In this document: one piece after another, positions 34,605 to 42,737 of the stretch
Layout: the number at the start of each line of letters is the position of its first letter
How positions within the stretch are numbered: position 1 is the stretch's first letter
Origin: Acidobacteriota bacterium
GTDB lineage: Bacteria; Acidobacteriota; Terriglobia; Bryobacterales; Bryobacteraceae
Length of the DNA: 64,000 bases
Direction of reading: 5' to 3'
Assembly (NCBI GenBank): GCA_025354885.1
Contig: JANXLY010000058.1
Location: 1-64,000, forward strand
Program-made: the position numbers and the translations under genes
The notes under the pieces: generated by a model
Databases searched by the model: none
Told to the model about the DNA's origin: nothing
The model's input: the letters and a program-made list of their open reading frames with translations, nothing else

Positions 34605-35722
34605 GTTCCCGGGATTCCATCGACGGCATAGTTGAAGCTGTCCTCGAATGGATCCGCCTCCAGGCCCACGGCGTAATCTGGATCCGCTACTCAAGCGATG
34701 TGAGTCGAGACCAATGTATTCAAAGGCTTCGCGACAAGCTTTCAACAGCGCCGTTGCTGTTTGATCCGCCAGACCCTGCTTTTGCAGCGAGCTGGCTTGA
34801 ATCGATACTCGACTCGATTCCGGACGCGCAACCCTTGCCGGTTTTAAGCCTCCAATTTCCAATCGCAATTCGCGGTTCCGAAGAAGATCTATTAGCTGCC
34901 TTCCACGCGCTAAATCTTCGCCGGGAATTGCTGCTGCAGCGCCCGCTGATTCAGTTGTGGTGGATTTCTGATCGTCTCTCTCCCAAGGTTGAAATCGTTG
35001 CCCCGGATCTGGCCTCTTGGTTTAAGGTGAGGCTCCGGTTGAGGGAGGTCGTTGGATCTGCTTTGCGATCTGATGATGACACTGGATTCAATCAGATGCG
35101 CATGGACTCAGATGCACAACGCGCAATATCCTTGGCACACGCCAAATCAGATGTTCAGGCTGCACGCCGGAGAGTTGCATTATGTGAGCAAGGGGCCAGT
35201 TACGATTTGGCCATAGCATTAGGGAGCCTGAGCATCAAATTTGCGGCTTTGGGTGAGCTTCAACCTGCACTTGAATCGGCAACAGAGTCTCTCTCGATAT
35301 TGAGATTACTGGAATCGTCAGGAAAAGTGGACAGCGCTGAGATCGCAGGAGCGCTGAATAATCTGGCGAATCGGCAGAGCGAAGTGGGGAAGCGTGAGGA
35401 GGCGCTGGGGACGGCGGAGGAGGCGGTGAAGAACTATCGCGAGCTGGCGGGGCGGAACCGGGATGCCTTCCTGCCGGATCTGGCGATGTCGCTCGGCGCG
35501 CTATCGCAAGTCCATGTTGCACGACAGGAGCATGATCGCGCCCACGACTGCCTCAAAGAAGGACTTGAGCTCATAGTTCCGTTGTACGAATTGTTGCCTG
35601 CGGCCTTTGTGTCGCTAACGCTCCAACTCGCCAACGACTACCGCGCCGCCTGCGAGCAGACCTCCCAAGCCCCCGACCAATCTCTCCTCGACCGCATCGC
35701 CGCCCAACGCCCTCCCCAATAG
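34601..35722 (+). CDS. TPR protein coupled to the AAA ATPase
   Basis: The 373 aa product starts at TTG, overlapping the ATPase stop. Residues ~1-160 hold a domain with SLQFPIAIRGSEEDLLAAFHALNLRRELLL and PLIQLWWISDRL, then APDLASWFKVR. It resembles from memory the module before TPR arrays in bacterial NLR/CHAT-type proteins. Residues ~190-350 are tetratricopeptide repeats (YDLAIALGSLSIKFAALGELQPALES; EIAGALNNLANRQSEVGKREEALG). No enzymatic effector domain is visible. The pair probably forms a signalling or defence complex. Codon style changes abruptly at about 35340-35520. Confidence 0.7.
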   Translation: MSSRDSIDGIVEAVLEWIRLQAHGVIWIRYSSDVSRDQCIQRLRDKLSTAPLLFDPPDPAFAASWLESILDSIPDAQPLPVLSLQFPIAIRGSEEDLLAAFHALNLRRELLLQRPLIQLWWISDRLSPKVEIVAPDLASWFKVRLRLREVVGSALRSDDDTGFNQMRMDSDAQRAISLAHAKSDVQAARRRVALCEQGASYDLAIALGSLSIKFAALGELQPALESATESLSILRLLESSGKVDSAEIAGALNNLANRQSEVGKREEALGTAEEAVKNYRELAGRNRDAFLPDLAMSLGALSQVHVARQEHDRAHDCLKEGLELIVPLYELLPAAFVSLTLQLANDYRAACEQTSQAPDQSLLDRIAAQRPPQ

Positions 35723-35751
35723 AAAAAGGCCGCCTGCCTGAGCAAGCGGCC
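35723..35751 (-). terminator. rho-independent terminator of the desaturase gene
   Basis: On the minus strand GGCCGC, TTGCTCAGGCAG and GCGGCC form a six-pair GC stem, extended inward by TGC/GCA after one mismatch. TTTTTC follows immediately. It lies 22 bases past the desaturase stop and directly after the TPR gene stop on the other strand. Confidence 0.82.
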
Positions 35752-35773
35752 CCTCTCAAAATCATCAAGCCAA

Positions 35774-36631
35774 TCAGGCTGCCTTACGCACCGGAATGAA
35801 CCCTTCCACACTCGCTACCTGCAAGTTCGAAATGATTCCAATCTTCTGCAACACCCACAACTGCATATAGGTGATATCCAGCTCATACCAAGCCAGACCA
35901 TGACGCGCACTCACCGGATGGGCATGGTGGTTATTGTGCCAGCCTTCTCCAAAAGTCAACAGAGCCACCCACCAGTTGTTCCTCGAATCGTCACCGGTAT
36001 TAAAACGCTGTGCGCCCCACAAATGCGTCGCACTATTCACAAGCCAGGTGGAGTGCAGGCCGAGCGTCACCCGCAAAAATACTACCCACAACACCATCGT
36101 AAAGCCGCCGAAAATCCACGCAGTAATTCCCAGCGCAACAAGCGGAACCCAGTGCCAGTTGTTCAGCCAAACCATAAACTTGTCGCGTGCCAGATCGGGA
36201 GCATGCTTCGCCAATCCAACGGTATCGCTATGCTTGGCATCGCCCACGCACATCCAGATCAGATGTGCCCACCACGCTCCATCGCGCGGGGAATGCGGGT
36301 CTCCAGGAAGGTCGCTCTTCTGATGGTGGATGCGGTGTACTCCTACCCAGAAAATTGGACCACCTTCAAGACACAGTGCTCCACAAATGGCAACGAATCG
36401 CTCAAACCACAGCGGGCACTTGTAGCCGCGATGTGTCAGCAGGCGATGGTAGCCCATGCCGATGCCCCAACTGATCGAAAACCAATAGACTGCAAAAGCA
36501 GTCAAAAAATTGGTCCAGCTAAAGAAGAACAGCGCTGCAATTGCGCCAATGTGGAAAATGGAAAACGCCGCGATCGTCACCGAGTTGGGCTTGTCGGGGT
36601 TGGTATGTACGAGGGATTTTGTTGATGCCAT
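35774..36631 (-). CDS. membrane fatty-acid (acyl-CoA type) desaturase
   Basis: With the start at ATG 36631 the product is 285 aa. It carries the three histidine boxes that bind the di-iron centre: HRLLTH, HRIHHQKSD and HNNHHAHP. Four hydrophobic helices lie between them. The family introduces a delta-9 type double bond into acyl chains at the membrane, setting fluidity. The longer track start (36784) adds non-homologous residues and is rejected. The gene ends at a strong terminator. Confidence 0.93.
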   Translation of the reverse strand: MASTKSLVHTNPDKPNSVTIAAFSIFHIGAIAALFFFSWTNFLTAFAVYWFSISWGIGMGYHRLLTHRGYKCPLWFERFVAICGALCLEGGPIFWVGVHRIHHQKSDLPGDPHSPRDGAWWAHLIWMCVGDAKHSDTVGLAKHAPDLARDKFMVWLNNWHWVPLVALGITAWIFGGFTMVLWVVFLRVTLGLHSTWLVNSATHLWGAQRFNTGDDSRNNWWVALLTFGEGWHNNHHAHPVSARHGLAWYELDITYMQLWVLQKIGIISNLQVASVEGFIPVRKAA

Positions 36632-36731
36632 ATAAATTTTTTCGATGATTCCTTGTTTGGGTACTACATCGACCAAATTATCAGTGGCACGAGCCTGGCT
36701 GTGTAAGAGTTGTGTAATTCCTGATGGCGGT

Positions 36732-37376
36732 CTAAAGCTTTCGCCTTGAGGCCCGAACTGCCAGCAACACCAACCCGGCTCCAATCAAGCCAAGCGAAGC
36801 CGGCTCCGGAACACCCTCAACCACTCCCTGTGTGCCGTAGATTTTCAGATCGCCCTGGGCTCCACCCTGATCGTTCACGGTCAATGTCGGATTCGCGAAA
36901 TTCCCATAATTGAAGTTGGGAGTAATCGTGCTCAGGCCGTTCTGGCTCGTCACCGTGAAAGTGTATGTCAGCGTATAGGCAGCGTCGCCGATGACTCCGA
37001 AATAATAGGTGTTCCCTGCATTCAGGACCAAGCTGAACGCATTCGACTGGAATGACGAAGTGACGTTTGATGCCGCTACAGCCTGCGCTGTCCCCCAATA
37101 GAGATTCGTGGTCCCCAGGCTATCCCAGATCATGAACTTCATGTTGCCGCCATCCGGCATGAAGAAATCCATAGCGAATCCAGTAACTGTGGTTGTGGTG
37201 CTAAACGAAACGCCGACAGCAAATCCCTCCCCATTCCCAGGCCCGCGATCCGTCGTGTTGCTCCCGACTCCCGTATCCAGCAGCAAAGCAGCATTTGCGC
37301 TCGCGCTGCTCAGGATCGTGAAGAGAATTAGGGGAAGTGCCCGACTCGCGAATTTGTTTGAAAGAAAAGATTGCAT
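36732..37376 (-). CDS. PEP-CTERM exported protein
   Basis: The 214 aa product has a signal peptide (LPLILFTILSSASANA) and a beta-rich, Gly/Thr/Asn-rich body. The C-terminal sorting signal is VPEPASLGLIGAGLVLLAVRASRRKL (PEP motif, hydrophobic helix, basic end). PEP-CTERM proteins are processed by an exosortase and placed at the cell surface, often with exopolysaccharide. No exosortase gene is in the window. The body matches no fold that I recognise. Confidence 0.88.
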   Translation of the reverse strand: MQSFLSNKFASRALPLILFTILSSASANAALLLDTGVGSNTTDRGPGNGEGFAVGVSFSTTTTVTGFAMDFFMPDGGNMKFMIWDSLGTTNLYWGTAQAVAASNVTSSFQSNAFSLVLNAGNTYYFGVIGDAAYTLTYTFTVTSQNGLSTITPNFNYGNFANPTLTVNDQGGAQGDLKIYGTQGVVEGVPEPASLGLIGAGLVLLAVRASRRKL

Positions 37377-37439
37377 AGCTGCAAAGCGCGATTCGTCCTG
37401 CTAATCGATCCCCGTACAGCAACTTGATTTTGAATCATG

Positions 37440-38636
37440 CTAAGCCGTCTCCTTCACGCGGAAAAACCCAACAAACAACCCCGCGCACAGGATCGTCAGC
37501 ACCAGTGGAACGATAAACACTTTCGAGTAATCCACCACCCCTCCCACTCGAAACGCGTCGCTCACGGCACCAGCAAACCAGCTCCCCACCACCAGCCCCG
37601 CCCCCAACAACACAAACGCAATCAGGCCTTGTGCCGAGGCCCGGATATCCGGAGGCGCGATCTGGTCCACATAGATGTAGCTCGCCGTAAAGAAGCACAC
37701 ATAGCAAAGTCCATGCAGCGATAACGACGCGAGGATCAGCCACAGCGGCCCTCCCATCGCAAACACTGCATAGCGCAAAGGCCAGGCGAGAATGCCCACC
37801 ATCATCGTTCCTCGGATCCCCCACTTCTTCAGCATCGCCGGCAAAAAGATCATCGTCACAATCTCGGCTGCCTGCGCGATTGCCATCCAGGCCGGTGCCG
37901 ACCCCGCGCCGATCCCTACCTTGTACAAGAACGGTCCCGTCAAAATGAAGTAAAACATCAGCTCAGTCGCAACCACAAATGCGATCCCCAGAAACACTGC
38001 AAACTCCCGATTGCGCAACATCTTCAATGCCCCCAAAAATGCGAAAGGGCTAGCACCCCTACCCGCAGGCGGGGTATGCGGCAGGAACAAGCACCACAAG
38101 CCCATCACCACCGAGAGCACCATCGACAGCCACATGCCGTCAAAGCCTCCCAAGGGCCCAAGCAGCGCCGGCATCCACTCGCGCAAGCCTACTCCCAGCA
38201 GCAAGCCCACGACAATCCAGCCAATCGTTCCCCACACTCTTACCAGTCCGAAGTTCCCTTCTGCCGCTGGCATGTGATGAAAGCAAATTGAATTCGTCAG
38301 TGCCAGCGTTGGTCCAAACAGCATTGCCCACGCGCACATCCACATCCAAACTCCGTCGTAGCTGGTTGCGCTCGCCATCACATACAACGGCACTGCTCCC
38401 AGCAAATGCAAGGCTGCCAACAATCGATCCGTTGGAAAGTAGCGATCTGCAATTTGACCTGCCACAAAGGGTGCCACCATACACCCAATTGGCAAGAGGG
38501 CATAGATTGCGCCAACCTGGCCGTCAGTAAAACCCAACACCTTGCCAAGGTAGGCCGAGAAGTCTGGATACCAGGCTCCCCAAACCATGTATTCGAGCAG
38601 CATCATCACGCTCAAACGGAAACGAATTGACATCAT
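37440..38636 (-). CDS. MFS transporter, nucleoside:H+ symporter (NupG/XapB)-like
   Basis: The 398 aa product has twelve hydrophobic helices. The N-terminal MLLEYMVWGAWYPDFSAYLGK and the loop FVAGQIADRYFPTDR resemble the NHS family of nucleoside symporters, and HGLCYVCFFTASYIYVD in helix 10 fits as well. The substrate is not certain. ATG codons at 38636 and 38633 are both possible; GGAGG spacing favours the second. A perfect palindrome (38685-38701) lies about 50 bp upstream and may be its operator. Confidence 0.82.
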   Translation of the reverse strand: MMSIRFRLSVMMLLEYMVWGAWYPDFSAYLGKVLGFTDGQVGAIYALLPIGCMVAPFVAGQIADRYFPTDRLLAALHLLGAVPLYVMASATSYDGVWMWMCAWAMLFGPTLALTNSICFHHMPAAEGNFGLVRVWGTIGWIVVGLLLGVGLREWMPALLGPLGGFDGMWLSMVLSVVMGLWCLFLPHTPPAGRGASPFAFLGALKMLRNREFAVFLGIAFVVATELMFYFILTGPFLYKVGIGAGSAPAWMAIAQAAEIVTMIFLPAMLKKWGIRGTMMVGILAWPLRYAVFAMGGPLWLILASLSLHGLCYVCFFTASYIYVDQIAPPDIRASAQGLIAFVLLGAGLVVGSWFAGAVSDAFRVGGVVDYSKVFIVPLVLTILCAGLFVGFFRVKETA

Positions 38637-38684
38637 CCCTCCAGTTCACCCTGTACATTTTGCGCGACAGAGCAAAAACTTCCA

Positions 38685-38716
38685 GTACTAAAAATTAGTA
38701 CCGCGACGCTATCGCG
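38685..38716. promoter_or_regulatory. two adjacent palindromes between MFS and sigma genes
   Basis: GTACTAA-AAA-TTAGTAC (38685-38701) is a perfect 7+7 inverted repeat. It is followed at once by CGCGA-CGCTA-TCGCG (38702-38716). Both lie in the 141 bp divergent intergenic region, which suggests operator sites. The first is AT-rich and has no T-tract that would make it a terminator. Confidence 0.45.
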
Positions 38717-38777
38717 CCTATTTTCAATCACTTCGCGCTCAGTGTAAGAATGGCACACCAAATGCTAAGTAAACAGC

Positions 38778-39311
38778 ATGACCTTAGCCGTACTACCCGA
38801 AGCTCGCCCTCTCTCACGAGAAGACTACGCGCACGCTTATCAGGAAGGCTACAGCAAGACAGTGCGATTTCTTGCTTCCACTGGCGCGCCGATGGAGCTC
38901 GCTGAAGAAGTTGCCCAGGCTGCATGGGCCCGTGGCTGGGAACGGTTGAGCCAGTTGCGTCATGCGCAGGCGCTTTGCTTCTGGATCAATTCCATCGCCA
39001 AGAATTTGCTGCGCAGCAATTTTCGCCGGCAGCAACTCTCGGCTGAACTCCTCGAAACCAGCCTTGTGATGAACCCTCTGGAATCGGAACCAATCGATGC
39101 CCGGCGCATGTTTGACGGCTGTTCTGAAACCGAGAAGCAACTGCTGCAGCTTTACTATGTGGAAGGCTTTACGAGTCAGGAACTTTCTGGAACTCTTGGA
39201 CTTTCGGCGGTTGGCGTACGCGTACGCCTCACCCGCCTCAAAAAAACTCTGGTGGGTAGGATGAACCTGGAGGTCGATCCTGCTGTGGCTTTTGCGCAAA
39301 TAGCTGCATAA
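38778..39311 (+). CDS. sigma-70 family (ECF-like) RNA polymerase sigma factor
   Basis: The 177 aa product has region 2-like ELAEEVAQAAWARGWERLSQLRHAQALCFWINSIAKNLLRSNFRR and region 4-like CSETEKQLLQLYYVEGFTSQELSGTLGLSAVGVRVRLTRLKK. This gives a standard two-domain ECF layout. No anti-sigma gene is adjacent; the next gene encodes a secreted CxxCH protein. No Shine-Dalgarno sequence precedes the ATG, and a sigma54-like site (TGGCACACCAAATGC, 38751-38765) would start the transcript almost on the ATG. Confidence 0.82.
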   Translation: MTLAVLPEARPLSREDYAHAYQEGYSKTVRFLASTGAPMELAEEVAQAAWARGWERLSQLRHAQALCFWINSIAKNLLRSNFRRQQLSAELLETSLVMNPLESEPIDARRMFDGCSETEKQLLQLYYVEGFTSQELSGTLGLSAVGVRVRLTRLKKTLVGRMNLEVDPAVAFAQIAA

Positions 39312-39321
39312 CACTGGATAT

Positions 39322-39357
39322 CCGCTGCGGTTTGTTGGGCAGAATAGACCGCAGCGG
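39322..39357 (+). promoter_or_regulatory. perfect 10-bp hairpin at the start of the CxxCH gene
   Basis: CCGCTGCGGT and ACCGCAGCGG are exact inverted repeats separated by 16 bases, and the TTG start codon (39332) falls in the loop. A TG wobble could add one pair. There is no T-tract, so an attenuator or translation-control hairpin is more likely than a terminator. Confidence 0.55.
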
Positions 39358-40564
39358 GCGCATAATAAAGGTAGTGCTACCCCTAGTCGCCTTGTTCGCG
39401 CTCTGGTCCCAAGTGCCCGCCTCCTTTGAAGGCTCCATGGTCTACGACCTTCAAAATGGACCCATCCTTTACAACCAGGCCCCAGATAATCAGATCACGC
39501 AAATCAAGACGCGTATCGTTTATGAACCGCGCCACGGCTACCTCCTCAGTGTTCTCAAGGCCCTGAACATTCCACTCTCGAGCCAAACCCTTGTCTTTTC
39601 GAAGACCAGCTTTCAGGCCCCTCTCATCTTCCCATCCGCGCCGCGAGCTGTCTTTTTCAACGACGATACCTATATCGGCTGGGTAAAGGGTGCCGACTAC
39701 CTCGAAGTCTCTACGGCAGACCCCGCCCTTGGCGCAGTCTTTTATGTGATGGAGCAGGAGCCCAAACCAAAGCCCCGTTTCATCCGTCACGATGACTGTC
39801 TGCAATGTCATCATTCCCCGCGCACTGCCGGCGTCCCCGGGCATATCGTCCGCAGTGTCTACACGCAGCCCAGCGGTCAGATCCACACCAACACGAGCAC
39901 CTACGTTACCGACCATCGCAGCCCCATTGAAGAACGCTGGGGTGGCTGGTATGCATCCAGCAAGACGGAGGTCAAGCATCTTGGCAATCAGCTTTTTCCT
40001 ACCCTTGATTCTTCGGTTCCACTCAAGCCCTTCGACTCTCCAGCCTGGCCTGCACAAAGCTCCGACATCGTTGCACTCATGGTGCTCGAACACCAGACTA
40101 TGGGGCACAATTACATTGCCCGTCTCAACTACGAAACACGCGCCGCTCTGCAGCTCCAGCGAATCATGAACGAGATGGACCAGAAGCCCGATATCGAAGA
40201 CAGTTGGAGTGAATCCACTCGTAGGCGCATCACCAACGCGATTGAAGCCACAGTTCGTTACCTTACCTTTGCCGATGAAGCTCCTTTTCCCAAGCCGATC
40301 CGGGGCGACAGCACTTTCACGGAAGATTTTTCTGCGAAGAACCCACTGAAGAAATTCAATCTTGATAACCGCCTCTTCGAATATCCGCTCTCTTACCTGA
40401 TCGATTCCAAGGGGATTGCCGCCCTCACGCCGCTGGTCCAGCAAAAGCTCCGGGTGCGTCTCCAGCAGGTGTTGCTCGAAGAAGCCGGCACCAAAACGTA
40501 CTCCCACTTGAACGCGGATCGGGCCAAACAAGCCTGGCGCATCTATCAGAATTCACACCCATAG
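39332..40564 (+). CDS. exported protein with one haem-c motif (CLQCHH)
   Basis: The 410 aa product from TTG 39332 has a basic N-terminus and a hydrophobic signal (VVLPLVALFALWSQVPAS). A single C-x2-C-H haem site is at C156-C159-H160 in DDCLQCHHSPRT. The rest (~170-400) is rich in His and Trp (EERWGGWYASS, LEHQTMGHNYIARLNY) and resembles no family I can name. GTG 39374 is an alternative start. It lies 20 bp downstream of the sigma gene, probably in one operon. A periplasmic redox role is inferred from the motif. Confidence 0.7.
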   Translation: MLGRIDRSGRIIKVVLPLVALFALWSQVPASFEGSMVYDLQNGPILYNQAPDNQITQIKTRIVYEPRHGYLLSVLKALNIPLSSQTLVFSKTSFQAPLIFPSAPRAVFFNDDTYIGWVKGADYLEVSTADPALGAVFYVMEQEPKPKPRFIRHDDCLQCHHSPRTAGVPGHIVRSVYTQPSGQIHTNTSTYVTDHRSPIEERWGGWYASSKTEVKHLGNQLFPTLDSSVPLKPFDSPAWPAQSSDIVALMVLEHQTMGHNYIARLNYETRAALQLQRIMNEMDQKPDIEDSWSESTRRRITNAIEATVRYLTFADEAPFPKPIRGDSTFTEDFSAKNPLKKFNLDNRLFEYPLSYLIDSKGIAALTPLVQQKLRVRLQQVLLEEAGTKTYSHLNADRAKQAWRIYQNSHP

Positions 40565-40747
40565 CGCGCGCGAACCTGACTCTCTCCGGTTCCATAAATT
40601 CGACTTGCTCCCGACTGCCGGTCACCTGTAGCTTCAGTATCCTGGCCTGCTTCTCCAATTCCACTCAGGCAACCGGCTGGATGAAGACCTTGGCCGAATT
40701 CCCAAGCCAGATCACCTTATTCCATCAAAGCTCCTAAGGGTATAGAA

Positions 40748-40778
40748 ACTGCCCTAGCGAACTCGCTATACTGGCAGT
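40748..40778 (+). promoter_or_regulatory. nested inverted repeat just before the protease start
   Basis: An outer ACTGCC/GGCAGT pair encloses TAGCGA-AC-TCGCTA, a perfect inner palindrome. The structure ends three bases before the TTG start of the protease gene, where no ribosome binding site is visible. It could act as an operator or control translation. The remaining 180 bases of this 217-bp intergenic stretch show only a short GAACC/GGTTC repeat. Confidence 0.45.
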
Positions 40779-40781
40779 ACT

Positions 40782-41729
40782 TTGACCCCAAAAGTACTAG
40801 GCTCGCGCCATCGATCGTTTTCTTTGGTGCTACTCGGACTGCTCGCGTTGAGCCACAACGCCCGCGCCATCGTCGTCGGCGGTGGAAACGCCAACGACCC
40901 GATCTACGCCGCCTCTGGCCTCACCGGCGTCGGCTTCTCGAATGTTTCGAATGTCGGTTCCTGCTCCGGTTCGCTGCTCGGCAGCGGTATGCACTTCCTC
41001 ACGGCCGCCCATTGCATCCTCGATTCAAACGGCCTCGCCAGCGGCACTGCCACCGTCACCTTCACCAGCGGCGCTGGCACCTTTGCCTACACTGCCACGG
41101 CCATGATTGCCAACTCAGCATTCAATGCTGGCAACTTCTTAGGCGGTTCTGACCTCGCCATCATTACGCTGAACCAGGTCGTCGACCTCAGCATTGATCG
41201 TTATTCCCTTTACTCCTCCGCCGCCGAATTGTCCCAGATTGGTACTCTGGTCGGCTATGGCCGCGAAGGCACCGGCAACACAGGCGGTGAAGGCGGCACT
41301 TTCGGTACCAGGCGCAAAGGTCAAAACGAGATCGACCAGATCGTTGGCGGCAACATCCTTTTCTATGACTTCGACAACGGAAACTCGCTGCAGAGCACTC
41401 TAGGTGGCAATGGACTCGGTGTGAATGAAGTAGGGCTCTACAAAGGCGACTCCGGTGGCCCAACCTTTATTGGCAACCAGATCGCGGGCATCCATTCTTT
41501 CATTAGCTGCATTCCCGGGCCCGGCTCCACCTGCCTGAATCCCCCTGACTTCGACACCACGCTCAACGGTTCATTCGGGGAACGCTTCGGCGACACCCGA
41601 GTTTCTACCTACGTTTCCTGGATCAATGGGGTAGTCGATCCGCTCACTGTCCCGGAACCCGCAACCTATGTGGCAGGCCTGATCGCCCTTGCTCTCTGTG
41701 CCGCTAAAGCTCGTAAAACTCGTACCTGA
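40782..41729 (+). CDS. trypsin-like serine protease with PEP-CTERM anchor
   Basis: The 315 aa product from TTG has a signal peptide ending SHNARA and then IVVGGG, which mimics the mature N-terminus of trypsins. The catalytic residues are His77 (LTAAHC), Asp124 (GGSDLAI) and Ser224 (GDSGGP). The C-terminus VPEPATYVAGLIALALCAAKARK is a PEP-CTERM sorting signal. It is probably a surface-anchored protease. Its 3' end overlaps the convergent mutarotase-like gene by 26 bases. Confidence 0.9.
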   Translation: MTPKVLGSRHRSFSLVLLGLLALSHNARAIVVGGGNANDPIYAASGLTGVGFSNVSNVGSCSGSLLGSGMHFLTAAHCILDSNGLASGTATVTFTSGAGTFAYTATAMIANSAFNAGNFLGGSDLAIITLNQVVDLSIDRYSLYSSAAELSQIGTLVGYGREGTGNTGGEGGTFGTRRKGQNEIDQIVGGNILFYDFDNGNSLQSTLGGNGLGVNEVGLYKGDSGGPTFIGNQIAGIHSFISCIPGPGSTCLNPPDFDTTLNGSFGERFGDTRVSTYVSWINGVVDPLTVPEPATYVAGLIALALCAAKARKTRT

Positions 41730-42666
41730 TCGACCAGCGAAACTCTTTGCCTGGCGCGATCTCCATCTTTACGTAAGGCTCTGGCGACAGCACACTCCGA
41801 ATCGACCAGAAGATTACTTTCGATAGCGGCCGGTTCCCGGTAATGTGTACGCCAGTTCCAGACTTCTTGTTCTCCACCCGAAATTCATAATCTCTCGCCT
41901 CTGCGCCAAAGCCTTCAAACTCGCTCATCACCGTCTGCCCGCTTTGCAGTTCATTCTTATAGCCAAGTGTTTTTCCTTCGAGCGCAGCATTCGGCGCAAG
42001 CGTCGATTTCGCTTTCGCCGCAAAGCCAAACTTCACTTGCATATTCGGACCGGTCGGCTCACCGTCGATCACAAAAAAGTTGTGATTGTAGCTCGAAGAC
42101 GCAATCAACTTCTTGCCCGTATTTTTGAGCCGATGCTCGATCACCATCTCCGCCTTTGCCCCAACCAGCCGAACCGTCTTCTCGTATACATACGAGTAGC
42201 CGCTCGAAGCATCCTCGAGCACCTGTCGAAACACAACCCGGTCCTTCTTCTTCGTCACAGTCCACTTGCCAGGGTCCACAACCGTGTACCGTCCAAAGCG
42301 TTCGAACTTGGCATTGTTCTCCTTACGCAAGGCCCCGATTCCGATCCGCACAAAATTCCCACCCGGCTTCGCTTCGCTGTATCCAAGCGCCTCATCGCCG
42401 GACAAGAATTCCTCTACCGGCCCCGTAATCGCGTCATGGTGCAACGGATCATACTTGTCAAACCACACTCCGAAATAAGAGTGCTTCCCGAACGACAAAC
42501 TCTTCACCACTCCGGACCAGTCAAATCGGGCCCCGCGGTAATATCCATCCTTCGAATCCGGCAGATAAAACGTTGCCTTCAAAGCGCCATTGTCCAGCTT
42601 CGCCTCCGGAGCCTCCGCTGCGAACACTCCACAAGCCGTTATTGTCAAAATTAGAAATCGAATCAT
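41704..42666 (-). CDS. secreted galactose-mutarotase-fold protein
   Basis: The 320 aa product has a short signal peptide (MIRFLILTITACGVFAAEA). The beta-rich sequence has YRGARFDWSGVVKSLSFGKHSYFGVWFD near the start, HRLKNTGKKLIASSSYNHNFFVIDGEP in the middle, and ITGNRPLSKVIFWSIRSVLSPEPYVKMEIAPGKE near the end. These phrases fit the aldose-epimerase superfamily, with His and Glu at plausible catalytic positions, but the assignment is by pattern only. It is divergent from the amidase pair. Confidence 0.6.
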   Translation of the reverse strand: MIRFLILTITACGVFAAEAPEAKLDNGALKATFYLPDSKDGYYRGARFDWSGVVKSLSFGKHSYFGVWFDKYDPLHHDAITGPVEEFLSGDEALGYSEAKPGGNFVRIGIGALRKENNAKFERFGRYTVVDPGKWTVTKKKDRVVFRQVLEDASSGYSYVYEKTVRLVGAKAEMVIEHRLKNTGKKLIASSSYNHNFFVIDGEPTGPNMQVKFGFAAKAKSTLAPNAALEGKTLGYKNELQSGQTVMSEFEGFGAEARDYEFRVENKKSGTGVHITGNRPLSKVIFWSIRSVLSPEPYVKMEIAPGKEFRWSIRYEFYEL

Positions 42667-42711
42667 TTCGCGTTCAAACTATCACGAGATGCGTCTGGAG
42701 TCCAATGCAAT

Positions 42712-42725
42712 TCGCTGATCAGCGA
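42712..42725. promoter_or_regulatory. perfect 14-bp palindrome upstream of the amidase pair
   Basis: TCGCTGATCAGCGA reads the same on both strands. It lies in the 71-bp gap between the divergent mutarotase-like gene and the amidase pair, 12 bases before the ATG at 42738. It is well placed for a repressor or a dual-direction operator. Confidence 0.5.
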
Positions 42726-42737
42726 TAAACTACTCAC

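Noticed and set aside
36685-36700. TGGCACGAGCCTGGCT, a good sigma54-like match on the plus strand
   Set aside because: It points into the 3' end of the PEP-CTERM gene, which is on the minus strand, and no plus-strand gene follows. One such match by chance is expected in a window of this size.
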